DNA from: Sphingobacterium sp.
GTDB taxonomy: Bacteria > Bacteroidota > Bacteroidia > Sphingobacteriales > Sphingobacteriaceae
Length of the DNA stretch: 64,000 nt
NCBI GenBank assembly: GCA_031286695.1
Contig: JAITTY010000009.1
Coordinates: 62,001 to 126,000, forward strand
Direction: 5' to 3'
Shown piece after piece: positions 27,751 to 36,175 of the stretch; positions within the stretch are counted from its first letter, which is position 1, and each line of letters starts with the position of its first letter. A program made the translations under genes and the position numbers. The notes under the pieces were generated by a model. That model was not told the DNA's origin and did no database searches. It worked only from the letters and a program-made list of their open reading frames with translations.

Positions 27751-27798
27751 GTATATAACTAAAGAAATAGTTTTACAACTATTTCTTTAGTTATATAC
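27751..27798. repeat. Perfect 22-bp inverted repeat, 4-nt loop
   Basis: The arms 27751-27772 and 27777-27798 are exact reverse complements around TTAC. The repeat lies in the 150-nt gap between arfB (ends 27855, same strand) and the blaI operator. It could terminate arfB transcription, but no T-run follows on the minus strand, and the arms are AT-rich (GTATATAACTAAAG...). It could equally be a protein-binding site. Confidence 0.75.
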
Positions 27799-27854
27799 AC
27801 AAACAACTGATTATTAATTAAATAAAATTTAATTACGCTATATTTTATAACGAA

Positions 27855-28259
27855 TTAGTCTTCAAAATCCCGTTTTCGAGAAGCTTTCAATTGAGACTGC
27901 TGTTTCTTTCGGTCCAACCTTTTTAGGATGCTTGAATACGGGACTTTTGTTTTTTTCCGTGGTTTTGCAGGCACAAGTGCAGCTTCCAATATCCGTTTAA
28001 AGCGATCGATAACGATTTCTCTATTACGAAGCTGCGAACGGTCGATATCACATTCCAATTGCAGTATTCCTTCTTTATTTATACGGCTTGTCAGCAAGGT
28101 GAGAATTATCGCTTTTTCTTCTACGGAAACAGCTGTTGAAAGATTAACATCCCACTGTAACAATACTTTGGATGACACCTTGTTCACATGCTGTCCGCCT
28201 GCTCCGCCCGATCTCGAGAACTTAAATGTAAGTTCCCCCACTACTCCTTCTAAATTCAT
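27855..28259 (-). CDS. arfB: Peptidyl-tRNA hydrolase / ribosome-rescue factor ArfB
   Basis: A 134-aa release-factor-like hydrolase that frees ribosomes stalled without a stop codon. The catalytic loop SGGAGGQHVNKVSS has GGQ at 21-23, and the C-terminal basic tail (RLDRKKQQSQLKASRKRDFED), which inserts into the empty mRNA channel, is present. The length matches ArfB and is far shorter than RF1/RF2. Its ATG overlaps the stop of the upstream DUF1003 gene as ATGA, so the two are translationally coupled. Confidence 0.95.
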   Translation of the reverse strand: MNLEGVVGELTFKFSRSGGAGGQHVNKVSSKVLLQWDVNLSTAVSVEEKAIILTLLTSRINKEGILQLECDIDRSQLRNREIVIDRFKRILEAALVPAKPRKKTKVPYSSILKRLDRKKQQSQLKASRKRDFED

Positions 28260-28975
28260 TTATTTTTAAATGCTTCTTCTATTTTTTCCATCTTTTTTAA
28301 TAGAAAGCTCAATTTTTCCACTTGATCCCGCTGTACTTCGACAAGTTCCTGCTCTTTGCGGATAATGAGGTGATCTATTTTTTCGTGCAATTCCCTGATT
28401 TCGAGTTCAGCCTTTAGGTTCACCATATAATCATTTCTTGCTCGTTCACGATCCTTATCTTCCTGCCTGTTTTGACTCATCATAATAACTGGTGCTTGCA
28501 AAGCCGCCACGCAGGACAAAATCAGGTTAAGTAAAATAAAAGGATAAGGATCAAAACCTTTGTTATTTAACCAGTAGATATTAACAGCAATCCAAACGAC
28601 CAAGAACAGGATAAAGGATATAATAAAGGTCCAGCTTCCCCCAAACTCAGCCACTTTATCGGCCACTCGATCCCCTACGCTGATCGGATCTTTGTTATCC
28701 CCATCCAAACTTGCACTGATTACTTTATTTTCCTTAAAGCTATCGATTACCTGCTGGTCCAATTGACTTAATTGTCCCGATTCATCTTTCAAAAATTCAG
28801 CAATATAAGCTTCCTTAAATTGTGTCAACTCGGATGCAGCGACGTATTTGTCCTTACTAAAACTCGGATATTCCTTTTTTATGAGTCTAAAAATGGGCTG
28901 GCGAATTGAAGCCCCCAAAACACGTTGCTCCAAAGGAAATTGCTGTCCTGAAACATCACTTGTAAAGTTATCCAT
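28256..28975 (-). CDS. DUF1003 membrane protein
   Basis: A 239-aa protein with the DUF1003 core: GDRVADKVAEFGGSWTFIISFILFLVVWIAVNIY gives the first helix (about 105-128) and FDPYPFILLNLILSCVAALQAPVIMMSQNRQ the second (about 138-165), followed by a long charged coiled coil to the C-terminus (about 180-239). The cytoplasmic N-terminal 90 residues are extra compared with the minimal family. The function of DUF1003 is not established. It is coupled to arfB by a 4-nt overlap. Confidence 0.9.
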   Translation of the reverse strand: MDNFTSDVSGQQFPLEQRVLGASIRQPIFRLIKKEYPSFSKDKYVAASELTQFKEAYIAEFLKDESGQLSQLDQQVIDSFKENKVISASLDGDNKDPISVGDRVADKVAEFGGSWTFIISFILFLVVWIAVNIYWLNNKGFDPYPFILLNLILSCVAALQAPVIMMSQNRQEDKDRERARNDYMVNLKAELEIRELHEKIDHLIIRKEQELVEVQRDQVEKLSFLLKKMEKIEEAFKNK

Positions 28976-29345
28976 ATACCGATTAAATGTCTATTTAAAG
29001 ATAGTGCTTTTTAACCAATCAAAAAATTCACAAAACTATGGCAATTGGTTTTTGTTATTTTACGCATAAATAGTCGAAATTTGCAACACAAAATTCAAGA
29101 ATAAATTCGCTCAATATTTCATTTCAACATGAAATATTTGAAAAAAGACAATTGTTGGATAAAAGGATTTCGTGTATGACACATGCACATACAGAATTGT
29201 ATGCGATATGCATTACATACCTTTGACAGCAGCAATCGCAATACTAACATTTGGTCCCTCTACGGAACCTTTAAACAGATTAAAAAATTAAATAGCAAGT
29301 ATAACGGAATACCGTTAGAATATACACTCAGACATAAATACGCAA
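28976..29345. other. 370-nt gap between DUF1003 and bshA
   Basis: Divergent promoter region. It holds the bshA promoter at 29197-29225 and then a leader of about 115 nt with a small hairpin TAACGG-AAT-CCGTTA near 29301-29316. No conserved riboswitch or small gene was recognised; an 81-aa frame at 29183 runs into bshA in the wrong frame. Confidence 0.5.
29197..29225 (+). promoter_or_regulatory. Bacteroidota-type promoter for bshA
   Basis: TTG at 29197 and TACCTTTG at 29218-29225, separated by 18 nt, match the -33 TTG / -7 TAnnTTTG consensus. This is the cleanest promoter of this type in the window. Confidence 0.7.
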
Positions 29346-30488
29346 ATGAAAATAGGAATTGTTTGTTATCCCACCTTTGGTGGAAGTGGTGTAGTTGCAA
29401 CCGAACTAGGGAAGGCTTTGGCCGCTAATGGACATGAGATCCATTTTATCACCTATCGGCAACCCGCACGTCTGGATTTCTTTTCTGAAAATCTATACTA
29501 CCATGAGGTAGCTGTTTCGCAATATCCCCTTTTTGACTTTCTACCCTATGAATCTGCATTAGCCAGCAAACTGGTTGATGTGGTTCGTTTCGAAAAGTTG
29601 GATTTGATCCATGTCCATTATGCCATTCCGCATGCATCGGCGGCATTTATGGCAAAACAGATCTTACTCACTACGTATGGCATTAATATTCCCGTAGTGA
29701 CAACTTTACACGGTACAGATATTACACTGGTTGGCAAAGACAAGAGTTTTAGTCCTGTCGTAACATTCTCCATCAATCAATCCGATGGTGTAACCGCTGT
29801 ATCACAGAATCTGAAAGATCAGACGCTTCAATATTTTGATATTACACGCGATATCAAAGTGATTCCAAATTTTATTGATCTGGACAGATTTAGCAATAAA
29901 GATCGGTCACATTTCAAAAAAGCAATTGCACCCGGCAATGAACGTATATTGGTTCATACTTCCAACTTTAGAAAAGTCAAAAATACAGAAGATGTCATCC
30001 GTATTTTTAAGAAAGTACATGATGTTATCCCGTCCAAATTATTAATGGTAGGTGACGGTCCTGAGCGTCGAAATGCAGAGGAACTTTCCAGAGAACTTGA
30101 TGTATGCAAAGATGTCCGTTTCTTAGGGAAGCAGGACGCAGTGGAAGAAATATTGTCTGTATCAGATCTTTTCCTGATGCCTTCAAGTTCAGAAAGTTTC
30201 GGTCTTGCGGCTTTAGAGGCCATGGCTTGTCAAGTTCCAGTCATCTCTTCCAATACCGGAGGTTTACCTGAACTGAATGAAAACGGCGTCACTGGATTTC
30301 TCAGTGCTGTGGGGGATGTTGAAGATATGGCGAAAAATGCGATTTATATCTTGGAAGATGGAGAGCGCTTAGAAAAATTTAAAGAAGCGGCATTAAACCA
30401 TGCAAAAAAATTCCAATTGTCCAATATCATGCCGCTATATGAGCATTATTACCATGAAGTCATTAATCAAACAATAAAAGCACAATAA
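29346..30488 (+). CDS. bshA: N-acetyl-alpha-D-glucosaminyl L-malate synthase BshA
   Basis: A 380-aa GT4-family glycosyltransferase that joins UDP-GlcNAc and L-malate, the first step of bacillithiol synthesis. It begins MKIGIVCYPTFGGSGVVATELG, with HVHYAIPHASAA near 95, LHGTDITLVG near 120, a mid-protein RKVKNTEDVI, and the GT-B donor site PSSSESFGLAALEAMACQVPV near 280. These match BshA specifically rather than generic GT4 enzymes. bshB and bshC are not in the window. The gene is monocistronic, with a long leader. Confidence 0.95.
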   Translation: MKIGIVCYPTFGGSGVVATELGKALAANGHEIHFITYRQPARLDFFSENLYYHEVAVSQYPLFDFLPYESALASKLVDVVRFEKLDLIHVHYAIPHASAAFMAKQILLTTYGINIPVVTTLHGTDITLVGKDKSFSPVVTFSINQSDGVTAVSQNLKDQTLQYFDITRDIKVIPNFIDLDRFSNKDRSHFKKAIAPGNERILVHTSNFRKVKNTEDVIRIFKKVHDVIPSKLLMVGDGPERRNAEELSRELDVCKDVRFLGKQDAVEEILSVSDLFLMPSSSESFGLAALEAMACQVPVISSNTGGLPELNENGVTGFLSAVGDVEDMAKNAIYILEDGERLEKFKEAALNHAKKFQLSNIMPLYEHYYHEVINQTIKAQ

Positions 30489-30525
30489 ATATCACTTTAA
30501 GGCTTAAGGGATAAAAAAAATATTT

Positions 30526-30533
30526 TATCTTTG
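30526..30533 (+). promoter_or_regulatory. TAnnTTTG promoter box for pyrH-frr
   Basis: TATCTTTG, 29 nt before the pyrH ATG, matches the Bacteroidota -7 element; no good -33 TTG at usual spacing. Confidence 0.5.
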
Positions 30534-30562
30534 ACCTTTGGAAAATTTCCAAAAAAACAATT

Positions 30563-31267
30563 ATGAAATACAAACGTATCTTATTAAAACTTAGCGGTGA
30601 ATCCTTAATGGGTGACCAAAGCTATGGTATCGATATTAACCGTGTATCACAATACGCTAATGATATCAAAGAAATTCACGATCAAGGTTTAGAAATTGCA
30701 ATTGTTATCGGTGGCGGTAATATCTACCGTGGTCTAAGCGCTGAAAAATCAGGCATGGACCGTGTTCAAGCAGACTATATGGGCATGCTTGCCACAGTCA
30801 TCAACAGCATGGCACTTCAAGATGCGCTTGAGAAAGTTGGGAAAAAGACACGTTTGCTTACTGCGATCAAAATGGAGCAAATCTGCGAACCATTTATTCG
30901 TAGAAGAGCCGTACGCCATTTGGAAAAAGGCCGTATTGTTATTTTCGGAGCAGGTACAGGAAACCCATATTTCACAACGGATACTGCCGCATCATTACGT
31001 GCCATCGAAATCAACGCCGATGCTGTATTGAAAGGAACACGTGTGGACGGTATCTATACAGCAGATCCTGAAAAAGATCCAAGTGCAACAAAATTTGAAG
31101 AAATCTCATTCACTGAGGTTTATGAAAAAGGGTTAAACGTAATGGATATGACAGCCTTTACCCTTTGTCAAGAAAACAAATTACCGATCATCGTATTTGA
31201 CATGAACAAACCTGGCAATTTATTGAAACTTGCAAACGGTGAGCATGTAGGAACAGTGGTTAAATAA
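30563..31267 (+). CDS. pyrH: UMP kinase
   Basis: A 234-aa amino-acid-kinase-fold enzyme converting UMP to UDP. It has [11 protein letters not shown] near 6-16, IGGGNIYRG near 51, the [20 protein letters not shown] helix near 72-91, the [16 protein letters not shown] nucleotide loop near 133 and [12 protein letters not shown] near 165. Length is standard for bacterial UMP kinase. frr follows after 28 nt; the pyrH-frr order is widely conserved and couples nucleotide supply with translation genes. Confidence 0.97.
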   Translation: MKYKRILLKLSGESLMGDQSYGIDINRVSQYANDIKEIHDQGLEIAIVIGGGNIYRGLSAEKSGMDRVQADYMGMLATVINSMALQDALEKVGKKTRLLTAIKMEQICEPFIRRRAVRHLEKGRIVIFGAGTGNPYFTTDTAASLRAIEINADAVLKGTRVDGIYTADPEKDPSATKFEEISFTEVYEKGLNVMDMTAFTLCQENKLPIIVFDMNKPGNLLKLANGEHVGTVVK

Positions 31268-31295
31268 TTTAAATCTGTAAAAAACGTAATCTTAT

Positions 31296-31859
31296 ATGAA
31301 CGAACTAATTTCAATTGAATTGGACGATTGTAAAGACAAGATGTCCAAAGCAGTTGCTCACACCGAATCCGAATTAACTAAAATTCGTGCCGGTAAAGCT
31401 TCTCCATCTATGTTAGATGGAATTTCAGTAGACTATTATGGCAGCGCCACTCCACTTTCACAAGTGGCCAACATCAATACAACTGATGCACGGACTATTG
31501 TTATCCAACCTTGGGAAAAATCGCTCATCAACGCAATTGAAAAAGCTATCACAGACGCTAACCTAGGAATCAACCCACAGAATGACGGTATCGTTATTCG
31601 TCTGAATATTCCTCCTTTAACAGAAGAAAGAAGACGTGATTTGGTTAAGAAAGTAAAAGAAGAAACTGAAAGAGGCCGTATCGGTGTCCGTAATATCCGT
31701 AAAGATGTCAACGAATCTATCAAAAAATTGAAAAATGATGGCGCTTCAGAAGATGAAATCAAAACTGCTGAAGGTGAAGTTCAAAAATTAACAGATGCAT
31801 TCATTGTAAAAGTTGATAAATTGGCTGAACTAAAAGAAAAAGATATCATGACTGTTTAA
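31296..31859 (+). CDS. frr: Ribosome recycling factor
   Basis: A 187-aa RRF that splits post-termination ribosomes together with EF-G. The three-helix bundle and the small beta domain are evident: KIRAGKASPSMLDGISVDYYG near 29-49, IVIQPWEKSLINAIEKAI near 68-85, IRLNIPPLTEERR near 104-116 and RNIRKDVNESIKKL near 133. Full length. It is second in the pyrH-frr operon, followed directly by a terminator. Confidence 0.97.
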   Translation: MNELISIELDDCKDKMSKAVAHTESELTKIRAGKASPSMLDGISVDYYGSATPLSQVANINTTDARTIVIQPWEKSLINAIEKAITDANLGINPQNDGIVIRLNIPPLTEERRRDLVKKVKEETERGRIGVRNIRKDVNESIKKLKNDGASEDEIKTAEGEVQKLTDAFIVKVDKLAELKEKDIMTV

Positions 31860-31877
31860 GTTTTCCTACTTGAATAG

Positions 31878-31910
31878 AAAAAAGGTCTGAAAAATATTCA
31901 GACCTTTTTT
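31878..31910 (+). terminator. Intrinsic terminator after frr
   Basis: AAAAAAGGTCTGA / TCAGACCTTTTTT (31878-31890 with 31898-31910) around AAAATAT. Confidence 0.9.
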
Positions 31911-31975
31911 ATTGTTATGGTGACCTCCTCCCCCAAACGGACTCTTTCCGACCTATAATATATTAGCTTTCCAAA

Positions 31976-31996
31976 GATTTTATAGTTTATAAAATC
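31976..31996. repeat. Short inverted repeat upstream of the TIM-barrel gene
   Basis: GATTTTATA (31976-31984) and TATAAAATC (31988-31996) are exact complements around GTT. A second small dyad, TGTACATTGTACA, lies close to 32050. Either could be a regulatory site of the gene at 32083. Confidence 0.35.
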
Positions 31997-32082
31997 CCCA
32001 CACTCTTCAAAAATATTCCTTGTTACACCATTGATTTCTGAACAAATAATTGTACATTGTACACTAACAAGTAATCAATTAT

Positions 32083-33066
32083 ATGATGAACAATTCTCGT
32101 CGTCAATTTTTAAAGCAAGCTGGAATAGGTCTTTCGGCAGCTTATCTGGTTCCCAACTTTATATCTTGTCAAAATAAAGCAGGTGCAATCAGCGACAATC
32201 CATTACAGAATATAGGCGTACAGCTTTATTCGATTCGCGATTTAATGGATAAAGATCCAAAAGGATCCTTGGAACAAATTGCCAAAATTGGGTATAAACA
32301 TGTTGAGCTCTATGGGATAGACGCCACAGCCAAACAGTTCTGGAAATTACCCTACAAAGAGTTGAAGAAAATATTGGATGATAACGGCCTAAAAACACAT
32401 TCAGGCCATTACGATATGTCCAAATACCTCAGTAAAGCGCATACCGACAAAGAAGACCTGGCGGTTTATTTTGATGCGGCAAAAGAACTTGGCCAAGAAT
32501 ATGTAATTGCTCCTGTAACACCGATGTTTGATCTTAATGCATTGAAAAAAGATGATTATCTCTATGCTGCCGAGCAATTGAATAAGGCTGGTGAACAGGC
32601 TAAAAAATTAGGTCTAAAAGTTGCTTATCACAACCATTTCTGGGAATTTAGAGATCTAGGTAACAATACTAGTGGTGAAGAGGTGATGCTTGCATTTACA
32701 GAGCCCGATCTAGTTGATTTTGAACTAGATCTATTCTGGGCAGAGAAAGCGGGTAAAAATCCGATAGCTTTATTTGAAAAATTCCCCAACCGTTTTAAAC
32801 TTTGGCATGTCAAAGATATGGATAAAACAAAATCCAATCCTATTGAATGGCCTAAAGAGGGGAAATTGCCCATTGAGCAGATCTTCAATGATATCAAGTA
32901 TACCGAAGTGGGGACCGGAAGCATCAACTTCCCTGAAATCGTCAAGGAGAAGAATAAAGCAGGACTCAAATATGCTTTTGTTGAGCAGGATAATATCTAT
33001 ATGCCCAATAAGATGGAAAGTCTTAAAAAGAGTTACGATTATGTCCAGGCAAATCTTACAAAATAA
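32083..33066 (+). CDS. Tat-exported sugar phosphate isomerase/epimerase-like TIM-barrel protein
   Basis: A 327-aa AP_endonuc_2-type (xylose-isomerase-like) TIM-barrel protein. The N-terminus SRRQFLKQ fits the twin-arginine consensus SRRxFLK, followed by a short hydrophobic stretch and a Cys (NFISC) that might be lipidated. The barrel shows IGVQLYSIRD near 44, YKHVELYG near 72, YVIAPVTP near 145, VAYHNHFWEF near 185 and FVEQDN near 305, with the usual metal-binding Glu/His/Asp set. These exported proteins often handle sugars or inositols outside the cytoplasm; the substrate is unknown. Either ATG (32083 or 32086) is possible. Monocistronic. Confidence 0.88.
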   Translation: MMNNSRRQFLKQAGIGLSAAYLVPNFISCQNKAGAISDNPLQNIGVQLYSIRDLMDKDPKGSLEQIAKIGYKHVELYGIDATAKQFWKLPYKELKKILDDNGLKTHSGHYDMSKYLSKAHTDKEDLAVYFDAAKELGQEYVIAPVTPMFDLNALKKDDYLYAAEQLNKAGEQAKKLGLKVAYHNHFWEFRDLGNNTSGEEVMLAFTEPDLVDFELDLFWAEKAGKNPIALFEKFPNRFKLWHVKDMDKTKSNPIEWPKEGKLPIEQIFNDIKYTEVGTGSINFPEIVKEKNKAGLKYAFVEQDNIYMPNKMESLKKSYDYVQANLTK

Positions 33067-33093
33067 AAAAAGGGAGCAATGCTCCCTTTTTTT
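33065..33093. terminator. Bidirectional terminator between convergent genes
   Basis: A 13-bp stem (AAAAAAAGGGAGC and complement) around AAT, symmetric, so it has a T-run on each strand. It serves the TIM-barrel gene and purE, which converge here. Confidence 0.92.
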
Positions 33094-33112
33094 ATTTTGT
33101 AAGATTGCCAGT

Positions 33113-33622
33113 TTAGAATTCGGTATCTTCTACCTCTACTGCTGTCTCGATTACTTTTCTCGCCAACTCTTCTTTAAATTCGATGATATTCTTGCTGATT
33201 GTTTCATCATGTGTACCAAGAATCTGAGCAGCCAATATACCCGCATTCTTCGCCGCATTTAACGCGACAGTTGCTACTGGGATACCATTGGGCATCTGAA
33301 GAATAGAAAGTACAGAGTCCCATCCATCAATGGAATTTGATGATTTTACAGGCACGCCTATTACAGGTAAATGTGTAATAGAAGCGACCATTCCAGGCAA
33401 ATGCGCTGCACCACCGGCTCCAGCAATAATAACTTTCAAACCACGAAATGCTGCATTTTTGGCATAATCAAACATACGTTGTGGTGTACGATGTGCAGAG
33501 ACGATCGTTACCTCAAATTCCACCCCAAGGGCTTTGAGCACATCTATCGCATCCTGCATAACAGGAAGGTCTGATTTGCTTCCCATGATAATGCCTACCT
33601 GGGCCTTATTATTGACTGACAT
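33113..33622 (-). CDS. purE: 5-(carboxyamino)imidazole ribonucleotide mutase
   Basis: A 169-aa class I PurE, converting N5-CAIR to CAIR in purine synthesis. GSKSDLPVM near 14-22, SAHRTPQRM near 43-51 (catalytic His) and IAGAGGAAHLPGM near 66-78 are all intact, as is GVPVKSSNSIDGWDSVLSI. Its partner purK lies 8 nt upstream on the same strand. It is the last gene of the nuoA-nuoB-purK-purE run and ends at a bidirectional terminator. Confidence 0.97.
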   Translation of the reverse strand: MSVNNKAQVGIIMGSKSDLPVMQDAIDVLKALGVEFEVTIVSAHRTPQRMFDYAKNAAFRGLKVIIAGAGGAAHLPGMVASITHLPVIGVPVKSSNSIDGWDSVLSILQMPNGIPVATVALNAAKNAGILAAQILGTHDETISKNIIEFKEELARKVIETAVEVEDTEF

Positions 33623-33630
33623 AGTATTGT

Positions 33631-34773
33631 TTAAGCTTTAACTTTTAATATTTCTTGTACTTTTCTTGCATTGGAGATTGCTTTCTCCCGATCATCATTG
33701 ATGATACAGACATGGCCCATCTTGCGGAATGGTTTTGTATATTTTTTCCCATATAAATGGATATATACGCCTTCCATCGCCAGCACCTCTTCTACGCCCT
33801 CGTATTTAGCCAGTCCTTCATAGCCAGCTTCTCCTAGGAGATTGATCATGACGGCATTAGCCCTGCATCGGGTATCCCCCAAAGGCAGATTAAATATCGC
33901 TCTCAGATGCTGTGCAAATTGCGACACGTAGTTTCCTTCAATCGTTTGATGACCGCTATTATGTGGACGCGGAGCCAATTCATTGACTAAGATATCGCCA
34001 TTTTTTGTCAGGAACATTTCTACGGCCAATATACCGACAATCTGTAGGTCATCAGCGATTTTTTTTGCAATTGCCTCTGCGCGCTGTTGAATCTCTACAC
34101 CATACAAGGACGGAGCAATCAAAAATTCCACCAAGTTGACCTGAGGATTGAATTCCATCTCTACCATTGGAAATGTAGACACTTCACCTTTATCATTTCG
34201 AGCGACAATGACTGCAATTTCCTTTTCAAAATCTATCCATTCTTCAATTAAGCTAGGCTCTTCGAAAGCATCCTGGATATCCTGTTGCGTTACAATTTTC
34301 TTTACCCCTTTTCCATCATATCCATCCTTGCGCAATTTCTGAATATAGGGTAAGTTTAAAGAAGCGTTAATTAAATTATCTTTATTGGATATCAATTGAA
34401 ATGCCGAAGTTGGTATGTCATTTTGCTTAAAAAACTGCTTTTGTAGGCCTTTATCTTGAATCAGACGAATGATACGTGATTGTGGGTATACAATAACCCC
34501 CTCTCCTTCCAGCTTCTCCAAAGCATCTACATTCACTTTCTCAATTTCGATCGTGATCATGTCCAAGTCCTTACCGAAATTATAGACCGTTTCAAAATCA
34601 CCCAATGAACCACATTCAAATCTATTGCACAATTTACGACAAGGAGCATTCTTATCCGGGTCCAATACATGAACATTTACATTGTAATTAATGGCTTCCT
34701 GGATTAGCATTCTTCCCAGTTGACCACCGCCAAGAATACCTAATTGTAGTTCACCATAAAAATCTTTTGCCAT
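33631..34773 (-). CDS. purK: 5-(carboxyamino)imidazole ribonucleotide synthase
   Basis: A 380-aa ATP-grasp enzyme forming N5-CAIR from AIR, ATP and bicarbonate. It has the N-terminal Rossmann start LGILGGGQLGRMLIQ, the ATP-grasp core (LRKDGYDGKGVK near 143, SLIEEWIDFEKEIAVIV near 175) and the metal/ATP-binding ELAPRPHNSGHQTIE near 265. Length is normal. It follows nuoB with a 31-nt gap and no visible terminator, so the respiratory and purine genes may share a transcript. Confidence 0.96.
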   Translation of the reverse strand: MAKDFYGELQLGILGGGQLGRMLIQEAINYNVNVHVLDPDKNAPCRKLCNRFECGSLGDFETVYNFGKDLDMITIEIEKVNVDALEKLEGEGVIVYPQSRIIRLIQDKGLQKQFFKQNDIPTSAFQLISNKDNLINASLNLPYIQKLRKDGYDGKGVKKIVTQQDIQDAFEEPSLIEEWIDFEKEIAVIVARNDKGEVSTFPMVEMEFNPQVNLVEFLIAPSLYGVEIQQRAEAIAKKIADDLQIVGILAVEMFLTKNGDILVNELAPRPHNSGHQTIEGNYVSQFAQHLRAIFNLPLGDTRCRANAVMINLLGEAGYEGLAKYEGVEEVLAMEGVYIHLYGKKYTKPFRKMGHVCIINDDREKAISNARKVQEILKVKA

Positions 34774-34804
34774 AATTGATTTAAAATCTTATAAAATTTA
34801 TCTT

Positions 34805-35308
34805 TTAAGCTTTTTCCTTGAACAATTGTTCACCTAATAAGCTTTCTTTATCTATCTTTTTTTGCAATTCAATAAAAGCACCGATCAGTGCTTCGGGACG
34901 TGGTGGGCATCCCTGGACATAAACATCCACAGGGATAATGCGATCTACCCCTTTGACCACATGATAACCATGCTGCCAATATGGACCACCACAGTTGGAG
35001 CAAGAGCCCATCGAAATAACATATTTAGGGTCGGGCATCTGTTCATATAGTTTCTTGATACGATCGGCCATCTTAAAGGTAACTGTTCCAGCAATAATGA
35101 TCACATCGGATTGCCTTGGTGAAGGTCTTGGAAATACTCCCATTCGATCCAAATCATAGGTTGAAGCCATTGCTCCCATCATTTCGATGGCACAGCAGGC
35201 GATACCAAAGCTCATAGGCCACATCGAAGATAATCTCGCCCAGTTAAGCAAATCATCCAACTTAGCGACAACAACACCATTATTCTGCAATTGACTCTCT
35301 AAACTCAT
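34805..35308 (-). CDS. nuoB: NADH-quinone oxidoreductase subunit B
   Basis: A 167-aa subunit that carries the N2 iron-sulphur cluster next to the quinone site. The ligands are visible: adjacent Cys in [11 protein letters not shown] near 37-38, Cys in [12 protein letters not shown] near 102, and Cys in [11 protein letters not shown] near 132. It starts 2 nt after nuoA. NuoC-N would be expected next, but purK follows instead, so the rest of complex I is encoded elsewhere. Confidence 0.96.
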   Translation of the reverse strand: MSLESQLQNNGVVVAKLDDLLNWARLSSMWPMSFGIACCAIEMMGAMASTYDLDRMGVFPRPSPRQSDVIIIAGTVTFKMADRIKKLYEQMPDPKYVISMGSCSNCGGPYWQHGYHVVKGVDRIIPVDVYVQGCPPRPEALIGAFIELQKKIDKESLLGEQLFKEKA

Positions 35309-35310
35309 GC

Positions 35311-35901
35311 TTAATCAGGTTTTTTAAATCTTGGTTTAAAAGCTGGCTTTGGTGTAGCAACAGCTTCTTCCGCCGTTTTTTCTACGATGGATGCTTCTAC
35401 AGCATTGCCCTTATAATCGCGTACCTGATAAGTCCTGCTATTCAAGGCTGCGTAAGCATGATCAGGAATACGCACGGGAACTTTAGGCAATGATACATTT
35501 GGTTTTACCCATTCCAGATCCCCTTTTTTCCATACAAATATCAATCCCAGAATTAAAATACCAATGAACATGGCCATTTCAATCATGGTAAACCATCCCC
35601 ATCTTCCATCTGCCGCAATATATTCCGACTGCCCAAATACGGTAGCCCATGGAAAAATAAAAATAAGCTCGACATCAAAAAGTAAAAATACCAGAGCGAT
35701 TACATAAAACCGTGGATTAAACTGAACCCAAGAAGAACCGATGGGATCCTCTCCACATTCATAGGTACCAGATTTAATAGGATTATTCTTTTTCGGAGAG
35801 ATTAAACGTGCTAGAAAAATGGTCGCACAGACTAACAGCGCCCCTATCAGAAGAATGATAAGGATTTTGCCGTATTCCGATAATTGCGCGGGGTCATCCA
35901 T
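35311..35901 (-). CDS. nuoA: NADH-quinone oxidoreductase subunit A with long C-terminal tail
   Basis: A 196-aa membrane subunit of complex I. The NuoA core has three helices: about 10-31 ([21 protein letters not shown] split in the first helix), 70-90 and 103-124, with [21 protein letters not shown] in between, the family signature. NuoA is usually 115-150 aa; here residues about 135-196 form a polar tail with [14 protein letters not shown] and a Lys/Pro-rich end ([12 protein letters not shown]). The tail is probably cytoplasmic. It begins the nuoAB-purKE run. A TAAATTTG box lies only 9 nt upstream on the minus strand. Confidence 0.95.
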   Translation of the reverse strand: MDDPAQLSEYGKILIILLIGALLVCATIFLARLISPKKNNPIKSGTYECGEDPIGSSWVQFNPRFYVIALVFLLFDVELIFIFPWATVFGQSEYIAADGRWGWFTMIEMAMFIGILILGLIFVWKKGDLEWVKPNVSLPKVPVRIPDHAYAALNSRTYQVRDYKGNAVEASIVEKTAEEAVATPKPAFKPRFKKPD

Positions 35902-36128
35902 AATGACTACAAATTTAACAAATATTTCGTTTACTCGGGTGAGGAACTTGAAATTACGAAATATTTCTTTAAAAACAGTTTGAATTTTACGGAATCACCG
36001 ACAGCTATCTTCTCTGCATGTATCTTGGATTCATCTCACCTTCATGATTTCGCAGACACCAGCAGCATTGAAAGCGGACTGAAGGTTCTTTTTGGCCAAT
36101 AACATCAGACACTTTCAGAAAAAAAATA

Positions 36129-36151
36129 GGGCATCGTTTTATGCGATGCCC
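36129..36151 (-). terminator. Intrinsic terminator after ffh
   Basis: GGGCATCG / CGATGCCC around a 7-nt loop, with a U-tract reading on the minus strand (the As at 36119-36127). It lies 25 nt beyond the ffh stop. Confidence 0.85.
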
Positions 36152-36175
36152 CTCTGATGTAACTATTCTCTAAAA

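Noticed and set aside
29183..29428. 81-aa frame overlapping the bshA start
   Set aside because: It overlaps the first 80 bases of bshA in another frame and covers the bshA promoter.
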